A DNA stretch of 5,584 nt from Planctomycetota bacterium (lineage in GTDB: Bacteria; Planctomycetota; PUPC01; JACPCR01). A model generated the notes under the pieces. The model worked only from the letters and a program-made list of their open reading frames with translations, made no database searches and was not told the origin of the DNA. Below are positions 1 through 5,232 of this stretch, piece after piece. A program made the translations under genes and the position numbers. The stretch covers positions 1 to 5,584 of the forward strand of contig JASLXP010000203.1 of assembly GCA_030740295.1 (NCBI GenBank). Direction: 5' to 3'. Position 1 is the stretch's first letter. Every line of letters begins with the position of its first letter.

Positions 1-768
1 AAATTCGCCGCTATTCAGCTCGATACTATTGCCTGTGAAGTAAACCATAACGTCCATAAGGCTATGATCTGGACGCGCCGTGCTTTCGAGGAAGGTGCGG
101 ATTACGTCTTTCTGCATGAAGGGCTGACCGCTGATTACACACCTGAGCCGGTCCGGTATGGGCGTCCGCTGGACAGCACGGAGGTGTTCGGGTTCTGTTC
201 GTTGGCGAAAAACTATGGCGGGTATGTCGCACTTGGTTTGAACGAGGTCTTCGAGGGGCGTCCCTACATATCCATGGTGTGGTGCGGGCCTGAGGGAGTA
301 ATTGGTGTCTATCGAAAAAGCTACCTTTGGCCGCACGTGGATGACCTGGACGAATGGTTGAAAGAATATGTGCCGATTGAACAGGGCTACCGCTGCGAAC
401 GCGGCTTTGTTGCCGCCGGGGGCGGGACGATTGTGATGCAGGTCGGCGAGCTCCGCATCGGCTGCATCATCTGTGCGGACGGAGGGGATCCCCTTGCATG
501 GGAAACATTCGAGAAGGATCGGCCGGACCTGATTTTCTGGCAGAACAATCGCGGCAACGTCGCCAAAGACAAGCGCGCTTTTGAAATGGTGGAAAAGCTG
601 AAGACGCCAATGGTCCTAACCAATCGCGTCGGGTTCTCTTACCATCACTTTCAGGCTGGCGGCTCAGTGATGATAGCAGAGGACGGAACCGCCATTGCCA
701 CAGCCAGTCAAGAGGGTGAAGAAGATATGATCTGGTGCCAGTATCGGGAACTGAAGCGTCACGAGTAA
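1..768 (+). CDS. Carbon-nitrogen hydrolase (nitrilase superfamily), 5' end cut by window edge
   Basis: The frame is open from base 1 and begins KFAAIQLDTIA, the usual first beta-strand of nitrilase-superfamily proteins. The true start is therefore probably only one or a few codons outside the window, and the ATG at 64 is internal. The whole catalytic triad is visible. Counting from base 1, it is Glu40 in FLHEGLTADY (118-120), Lys106 in VYRKSYLWP (316-318) and Cys158 in GCIICADGGDP (472-474). These enzymes hydrolyse or transfer non-peptide C-N bonds (amides, N-carbamoyl compounds, nitriles) in the cytoplasm through a Cys thioester. No signal peptide is visible. The stretch after the Cys, ADGGDP, departs from the common C-Y-D-x-x-F-P form, so the substrate cannot be named. 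At 255+ residues with a TAA stop at 766-768, the length fits a single-domain member (about 260-290). The next gene is convergent, 46 bases away. Superfamily assignment is firm; the reaction is unknown. Confidence 0.9.
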   Translation, partial: KFAAIQLDTIACEVNHNVHKAMIWTRRAFEEGADYVFLHEGLTADYTPEPVRYGRPLDSTEVFGFCSLAKNYGGYVALGLNEVFEGRPYISMVWCGPEGVIGVYRKSYLWPHVDDLDEWLKEYVPIEQGYRCERGFVAAGGGTIVMQVGELRIGCIICADGGDPLAWETFEKDRPDLIFWQNNRGNVAKDKRAFEMVEKLKTPMVLTNRVGFSYHHFQAGGSVMIAEDGTAIATASQEGEEDMIWCQYRELKRHE

Positions 769-814
769 AACGTAATGCGCAATGGCGCGCTCTCTCTTCA
801 TCTCTGCCCTGCCG

Positions 815-1303
815 TCATCCCACCGCGTGATCGAAGGTGAACTGGATGCCTGCCAGCCATTTGCTCAAGTCACCAGTCGGGTCCACTCGAATCCACTTGA
901 TCTGGCCGAGCACGGTTTTCTCGCCCTGGCCGCTGACGTGCATGCGGATCTGGATCATTTCACCGACTCGTAACGGCCGCTGAAGATGTATCTGGCATCC
1001 GCCGGCGGAGATGTCCAGTACAGCGCCGTCGAGCTGTCTGTCCTTGGGGCCGCCGATGACCTGATAGGTACACGGATAATTGACCTTGTGCCGCTCATGT
1101 TCCCGACCCTCTTGGCCGCCTGGCGGCTTGGTTTTGTCCTTCTGCCGCTCTTCCAGTTCCAGGAGTCCGAGTTCCTTTTCGATTTCCGGGTCGCCGTCCT
1201 GAATCCTGAGGAGGAGCAGATCGATGTACAGGCGTGCCTTCTTCAATTCTTCGAGAGGCATCTCGCTCAAGATCTTTCGCCAGTCATCACGCATGTATTT
1301 CAC
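815..1303 (-). CDS. PilZ-domain c-di-GMP-binding protein
   Basis: This 162-residue protein has a charged, probably helical N-terminal part (about 1-60, with a leucine-rich stretch at 20-33) followed by a PilZ beta-barrel (about 66-162). Both nucleotide-binding motifs of PilZ are present. RxxxR is Arg67/Arg71 in REHERHKVNYP, with the following Tyr80 at the usual spacing. DxSxxG is Asp97-Ser99-Gly102 in VLDISAGGCQ. PilZ proteins bind cyclic di-GMP and relay it to motility, exopolysaccharide or other surface functions; the output partner here is unknown. No signal peptide or membrane segment is seen, so it is likely cytoplasmic. I chose the GTG at 1303 because an AAGG lies 5 bases upstream, an in-frame TAA lies eight codons before it, and a TATAAT box sits just beyond. 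The ATG three codons in (1294) is the alternative. It stands alone, divergent from the sulfatase remnant and convergent with the hydrolase gene. The 46-base convergent gap shows no convincing terminator. Confidence 0.88.
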   Translation of the reverse strand: MKYMRDDWRKILSEMPLEELKKARLYIDLLLLRIQDGDPEIEKELGLLELEERQKDKTKPPGGQEGREHERHKVNYPCTYQVIGGPKDRQLDGAVLDISAGGCQIHLQRPLRVGEMIQIRMHVSGQGEKTVLGQIKWIRVDPTGDLSKWLAGIQFTFDHAVG

Positions 1304-1308
1304 GTCGG

Positions 1309-1312
1309 CCTT
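1309..1312 (-). promoter_or_regulatory. Likely ribosome binding site of the PilZ gene
   Basis: On the minus strand the bases read AAGG, 5 bases before the GTG at 1303 and 14 bases before the alternative ATG at 1294. The spacing favours the GTG start. The match to a Shine-Dalgarno sequence is short. Confidence 0.45.
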
Positions 1313-1324
1313 GAAAGTAGATCT

Positions 1325-1333
1325 GTATTATAC
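1325..1333. promoter_or_regulatory. Palindromic -10 element shared by two divergent promoters (predicted)
   Basis: GTATTATAC is a perfect palindrome around its central base. On the minus strand it gives a perfect TATAAT (1332 down to 1327), which would start transcription near 1320 and leave a leader of about 17 bases before the PilZ GTG. On the plus strand it gives TATTAT (1326-1331), one mismatch from consensus, with a start near 1338 and a leader of about 36 bases before the sulfatase ATG. No good -35 box is visible at 16-18 bases on either side, so an activator or a non-standard sigma factor may be involved. Placement in the only divergent gap of the window supports the call. Confidence 0.45.
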
Positions 1334-1362
1334 GCGCTTTTCTGTACGGGTGGCTATCCGAA

Positions 1363-1368
1363 GAGAGG
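1363..1368 (+). promoter_or_regulatory. Ribosome binding site of the sulfatase remnant
   Basis: GAGAGG lies 6 bases before the ATG at 1375, a good Shine-Dalgarno match at good spacing. It shows that the start region of the broken sulfatase gene is itself intact. Confidence 0.65.
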
Positions 1369-1374
1369 TTTTAC

Positions 1375-1745
1375 ATGAATGAAACACCAAACATCCTGTG
1401 GTACTGCAGCGATCTTGTGCCGACGCTATACGAATCGCTGGGGATGGAGATCCCTTTTTATGTGCAGGGAAAATCGCTGGTGCCCCTGATGAAAGGGGAG
1501 TCGCCTCTTCACGTGCATCGTGAACATGTCCGGACGGAGTTCTTCGGTGCCATCGATCATTCTGATCAGACACATGCCACGATGTATCGCGACCGTAAAT
1601 GGAAGTTCATAAATTATCACAGCAAGGACCTGTTCGAGCTTTACGATCTCGAAAACGATCCCTGGGAGCACCACGATCTGTCTGAAGACCCAGGCCATCA
1701 GTCCATCAAGTGGGATCTCATGAGGCGGAGCTTCGATACGCAGCG
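1375..1745 (+). pseudogene. Sulfatase remnant: N-terminus fused to C-terminus, catalytic core missing
   Basis: The protein starts MNETPNILWYCSD, the first beta-strand and first metal-binding Asp of type I (formylglycine) sulfatases, which normally continues into a DQQR-like stretch. At codon 13-14 (about 1411) it jumps to LVPTLYESLG and then QGKSLVPLMKG, which belong near the C-terminal end, in the usual ...vDlvPTlle.lG...qGrSLlPLl pattern. The C-terminal part follows: a second-domain strand (ATMYRDRKWKFINY) and LFELYDLENDPWEHHDLSED. About 120 residues remain of a family usually 450-550 long. The C/S-x-P-x-R formylglycine motif and most metal ligands are absent, so it cannot be an active sulfatase. 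The sulfatase frame becomes meaningless after about 1735-1745 (an Arg/Ser-rich shadow to the stop at 2046). At the same place the neighbouring frame starts to read as another protein. Family assignment is firm; whether the gap is genomic or an assembly artefact is open. Confidence 0.85.
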
Positions 1746-2757
1746 GCGATCGGCGTCTGCTCGACTGGGCCGATTCCAACGCACGCCACGTGGCAGACGT
1801 CGATCACTGTCACTACACGACCGAAGAATTCTCTTCATACAACTATCCGCGAGAAAAAAAGGTCGGCGGCATCTGCGATTACAAGGGATTCGTGCACTGG
1901 GCATCGGGCGGGCGCCGTGCCTACAACTCCGCGGCCGACGCCATGCTCTGGCATCACTACATGACAGGAAATGCTCGCAGCCTGACGCCTGCCCTCGAGC
2001 ATGGCGAGCTCCTGTTGTGGGATGGAAGGCCTCTCCCGCATCGTGAAGGCTCAGGCCGCGCCACCAGCGCGGCCGCGCTTTACTTCAAAACATGGGACAA
2101 CGCTTACCTTGAGTTCCTCGAAAAGACCGTGGAGCGCCTGCTGAGTACCCAGCGAGAAGATGGCTCGTTCCCGCAATGGGAAGACTTCGCGCCCTACCTG
2201 CAGCGTTACGTCGACGTCACCCAGAGCAGGCGCGGCATGAAAGCGATGATCCGTTGGCTGATTGGATACTCTCCCGTCCGAATCCGCCGACCGGTTATCA
2301 CGCCAAGACGAACATCCTTGCGCACGCGTCCATCTACTCAGGCGGTGCGAAATGCCTTTCTTTCGCGGCGTACGCGGTCGCTGATTTCACTGACAACCTC
2401 TACCAGGGCAGCGACCCTCGATACCAGGGCGTTTCGATTCCGAATCACACCAACCTGCATCAGTCGTACTTCATGCAGGAAGTTCTTTATTACCTGTACG
2501 CGCTCAACACACTTGGCCAAGCACCATCGCCAGCGAAGCTCACGCGGACGTCCATCCGCTGCCTGTCACGGGAGAAAGTGGATGGCAAAGAGACCTATGT
2601 CTTCCACACACGCATCAGGCAGAAAGAGGAAGGGCCATTCACGCTGAGCATCCCGGTCAGGGGCTACGAAAAAATGTCTTACACCGCGATACTCACACCG
2701 CTCGGCGACGGCAAGGAACTAGAGAGTTCTGCGAAGACAGAACCTCTGTCAAACTCC
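1746..2757 (+). pseudogene. Broken alpha/alpha-barrel glycan-active protein, suspected exo-rhamnogalacturonan lyase (PcRGLX/YetA-like) family
   Basis: The protein is read from two frames. From about 1746 (GDRRLLDWADSNARHV) to about 2265 it lies in frame 2; an in-frame stop at 1721-1723 lies just before. From about 2270 to 2757 it lies in frame 1. The first piece carries a helical-toroid pattern: KVGGICDYKGFVHWASGG, then NSAADAMLWHHYMTGN, then REGSGRATSAAALYFKTWD, then STQREDGSFPQWEDF. The second piece continues with NPPTGYHAKTNILAHASIYS and NLHQSYFMQEVLYYLYALN, then a probable C-terminal beta-domain (FTLSIPVRGYEKMSYTAILT). Repeating helix hairpins with Gly/Trp/His-rich loops are typical of alpha/alpha-barrel polysaccharide lyases and hydrolases. 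The motif style resembles PcRGLX-type proteins, but the exact family is from memory. There is no start codon with a ribosome site and no natural stop: the N-terminal several hundred residues and the extreme C-terminus are missing. Probably once followed the sulfatase in one operon. Confidence 0.6.
2721..2747. repeat. Imperfect inverted repeat (hairpin) next to the tail-to-tail join
   Basis: The left arm is AGAGAGTTCTG (2721-2731) and the right arm is CAGAACCTCT (2738-2747). They form a 10-bp stem with one bulged A and a 6-base loop. A second, overlapping hairpin is possible: GACAGA (2736-2741) with TCTGTC (2745-2750). No T-run follows on either strand, so it is not a standard intrinsic terminator. 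It sits about 10-40 bases from the point where two truncated genes meet. Confidence 0.5.
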
Positions 2758-2758
2758 G

Positions 2759-5047
2759 TCAGAATTCTCGGGCGGCGAACAGGGGATACCGCCCCGGGTC
2801 GCATCCGTGCTGCGGATTTTTGCAGAAATTCGGATTCGAACAGTCCAGGTATACCCCGTCGGTTCCGGTCGCGTCCATGGTCTTGTCCACCACATGGAGC
2901 AGGAAATCGCCCCAGGTCGAGCTGGCATTGCAGAGGCTGCCGTAGCTGAGTTGCTTTTTGCTCGCCCAGGGATGCTGATGAAAAGGGTGCCGCTGCCACT
3001 CATTCTTCATCAGGTTGTACTCGGTTGTCCCGGTCTGCGTGTAGTTGAGCGCGTAGTAAGAGAGGACGGTCTGCCAGTTGTTGGCCCGCAGCAGTGAGAC
3101 CTTCTCTTTCATTTCGGCTGGTTTCGTCGGCAAGTGGCAGAATGCTCCCACGTGATTCGACCAGAGAACACCGATGTTCCTGCAATTCTCGGCTGCCCAG
3201 CCCGCTTTGACGTACGAATTCAAATTGATCGCGCTGATGAATGCCTGCCGCCAGTCTCGCCATCCTTTGGGCATAGGCCGAACGGGAGTCGCCATAAAAC
3301 CGAAGGTAAAGGTCACTGGTTTCTGAAGCGTGTATTCCTTGTCAATGATCCGGAGTATGAGGTCCGTGCCATCTATGGTCCGCAGAAGTTCGACAGCCCG
3401 GCTCTCGTCCGAATTCCTCCAATCCTGGCTGTGTTCTGAGAACCAGGCCAGCCCGACTCTTTCATTCCCAATCCAGATGTACGGAACAAACGGAAGCCGC
3501 TTCGACCAGCCAGCGGGGCCGATCCCACCTGCATCTGAAAGATCGTTCCAGGCGCCATTGGCGTGATGGTAAAGAGTCGCCGCCTTCGTGAATGGGATTC
3601 GAAGTGTCAGGCTCCGGACGCGCATCGGCACGTCGCACCGGAGTGTCAGGTCGATTCGCATGAAGCCGTCGTATTCGATTCGGGTCTTGGCCTTCGCATC
3701 GATGGGTGAGAGTGAGCCCATCCAGTTTTGAGCAACCGCAGCAGGTGTCTTCTCAAAAGTTTCCTCTGGTGAAAGGCTCAAGTGAGCAGGATTGCGGTCC
3801 TGCACCCCCAGCAACAGTTCGACGGGTGCGCGGAGCAGATTCTCCCCCTGGGACGTTACTCCTTTCAGAATCGAAGGGGCTGCCAGGTTGTAGGCGCGCC
3901 CCCAGACTCTTACGGCCTCGTCATCCTGAGCAACGGGAGTCCATGGCGGCAGAACCTCGTCTGTCTTTCCAAGGCTGTTCCCTATCCATCCAGGAATCTG
4001 AGGCACCTCGTAAGTGATGCGCCCCGTCCGGATTCTCTTGCCGGTGGAGTCTTGCAGAACCACTTCGACTTGGGCACGGCCGGGCGCAAACTTTCCCAGA
4101 TCCAGTTCAGGCCGGACGACGCCTTCAACAACGGCCGGAACAGATTTGCTCACGGTCTTGTCGCCCTGAACAACACTCAACTGCAACGTCCCCGGCTTAC
4201 CAGCCATCAGTGTCCGAGAGCCGCGATAATCCGCGCTCACGACGAGCCTCTGTTTCCCGAAGTGCACGTATGGGGCAAGCTGAATCTCACGGCTCTGCCG
4301 GAAAGGGATCTCGGCAGGGCTGGAGACCTGGTCACTGCCGTAGGCTTCGTAGAGGGCCCGAATCTCTTTCCCACTCAAGGGGCGAGAGAAGATCAGAACA
4401 TCATCGAACCAGGTGGCGCCGGTTCCGTTCGGACCACCCAACCGAAAGGATTCAGGAGACTCCTCAGGCACGAAGACAGCCCCGCGTGCCGACGTCTCGC
4501 GTTTCCCATTCATGAAAAGGGACATTTCCGTTGCTGCCAGAGTCGCGCTCCACGTGACAGCGAGATGCAGCCATTCGTCCTTCTTGATGTTTGCCGGCTC
4601 TTTGAAACAGAGGGTCCGTCCTTCGGCCGGAATCGTCGGTTGCCCATTGGAGGTGTAGAGCATCAGCCGGTTTCTTCGGATGTATTTGTAAAGCACGATG
4701 GCATTCAGAAACTTGCCGCCGTGATTGCCCGTGCCCGAATAGAACAGGTGATGGAAGACCGCGTCCTCCGAAGACCATTCCGGCTTGATCCACATCAGGA
4801 TCGTTCCTTCGTCAGAAATCACATTCTTCGCAAAGGCGAAGGCCAACGGCTGTTTATCGGTAATTCTGACCGCCGTGCCGCGCTTCCCCGGCCCGAATGT
4901 CAGACCTTTAGCAGTTCGCGGGTTTGAAGCGCCAGCCGCTACCGCAGCATCGGCCTTCCCCTCGAAAGGAGCAAAGAAAAGGACGTCGCCCTGCTCAGCG
5001 AGGATTTGGCAGACTGCGGGCGCGAAGATCAATAGACAGACCAACAT
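2759..5047 (-). CDS. Secreted LamG + DUF6067 (GH123-like) protein, truncated at the C-terminus
   Basis: The 762-residue frame is unbroken. Residues 1-17 (MLVCLLIFAPAVCQILA) form a hydrophobic signal peptide with an unusually uncharged start. Residues about 20-240 are a LamG/concanavalin-like domain: GTILMWIKPEW (81-91), KKDEWLHLAVTW (155-166), SLFMNGKRE and the closing WFDDVLIFSRPLSGKEIRALY. A linker or beta-domain follows. From about 365 it matches the DUF6067/GH123-like pattern: LPPWTPVAQDDEAVRVWGRAY, YDGFMRIDLTLRCD, IWIGNERVGLAWFSEHSQDW and then a barrel part with NIGVLWSNHVGAFCHLP and GTDGVYLDCSNP (728-739). Such proteins are thought to act on extracellular glycans; the substrate is unknown. 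It ends at YPLFAAREF followed by TGA, where homologues in my memory continue past an AAREF-like helix, so the end of the catalytic domain appears lost. ATG 5047 is the only standard start nearby; an AGGA lies 12 bases upstream, rather far. It faces the broken plus-strand genes tail to tail. Confidence 0.8.
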   Translation of the reverse strand: MLVCLLIFAPAVCQILAEQGDVLFFAPFEGKADAAVAAGASNPRTAKGLTFGPGKRGTAVRITDKQPLAFAFAKNVISDEGTILMWIKPEWSSEDAVFHHLFYSGTGNHGGKFLNAIVLYKYIRRNRLMLYTSNGQPTIPAEGRTLCFKEPANIKKDEWLHLAVTWSATLAATEMSLFMNGKRETSARGAVFVPEESPESFRLGGPNGTGATWFDDVLIFSRPLSGKEIRALYEAYGSDQVSSPAEIPFRQSREIQLAPYVHFGKQRLVVSADYRGSRTLMAGKPGTLQLSVVQGDKTVSKSVPAVVEGVVRPELDLGKFAPGRAQVEVVLQDSTGKRIRTGRITYEVPQIPGWIGNSLGKTDEVLPPWTPVAQDDEAVRVWGRAYNLAAPSILKGVTSQGENLLRAPVELLLGVQDRNPAHLSLSPEETFEKTPAAVAQNWMGSLSPIDAKAKTRIEYDGFMRIDLTLRCDVPMRVRSLTLRIPFTKAATLYHHANGAWNDLSDAGGIGPAGWSKRLPFVPYIWIGNERVGLAWFSEHSQDWRNSDESRAVELLRTIDGTDLILRIIDKEYTLQKPVTFTFGFMATPVRPMPKGWRDWRQAFISAINLNSYVKAGWAAENCRNIGVLWSNHVGAFCHLPTKPAEMKEKVSLLRANNWQTVLSYYALNYTQTGTTEYNLMKNEWQRHPFHQHPWASKKQLSYGSLCNASSTWGDFLLHVVDKTMDATGTDGVYLDCSNPNFCKNPQHGCDPGRYPLFAAREF

Positions 5048-5110
5048 CTTGGCGTAGATTCCTGGTGGCTCGTGATCAGTCGTAACTGTGAAGGGCGGCG
5101 AAAACGGAGT

Positions 5111-5130
5111 TGGGGTAACGGCTTTAGCCG
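5111..5130 (+). repeat. REP-like palindromic repeat, copy 1
   Basis: The unit is TGGGGTAACGGCTTTAGCCG. Its second half, CGGCTTTAGCCG (5119-5130), is a near-perfect palindrome that can fold as a 5-bp stem with a 2-base loop (or 4 bp with 4 bases). The preceding TGGGGTAAC recurs in copy 2. A conserved head plus a small GC-rich hairpin in intergenic DNA is the form of REP elements mobilised by RAYT (Y1 transposase-like) proteins. No RAYT gene is in the window. Confidence 0.55.
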
Positions 5131-5232
5131 GGCTTTATGATCAGCAACAGCTCCGAAGAACCGGCGAAATAGAGCCCTCATTCAAACTCCGATTTCGAGT
5201 CACCGGATTTACTTCTGAGCAAATACGAGGGT

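Noticed and set aside
777..788. GCGCAATGGCGC between the convergent hydrolase and PilZ genes, considered as a bidirectional terminator.
   Set aside because: The stem is only four base pairs and no proper T-run follows on either strand.
986..1378. Plus-strand open frame of 130 codons opposite the PilZ gene.
   Set aside because: The PilZ motifs on the minus strand explain the sequence; the plus-strand reading has no ribosome site or family resemblance.
1790..2647. A single 285-codon gene starting at GTG 1790.
   Set aside because: No ribosome site precedes the GTG. Protein-like sequence in this frame begins upstream of it (from about 1745), and after about 2265 the frame turns into Arg/Ser/Thr-rich nonsense while frame 1 continues the protein.
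3782..4927. Long plus-strand open frame of 381 codons opposite the secreted LamG/DUF6067 gene.
   Set aside because: The minus strand over the same bases shows clear LamG and DUF6067 motifs through 762 unbroken codons. The plus-strand translation is Arg/Pro/Ser-rich with no recognisable motif, as expected of an antisense shadow.
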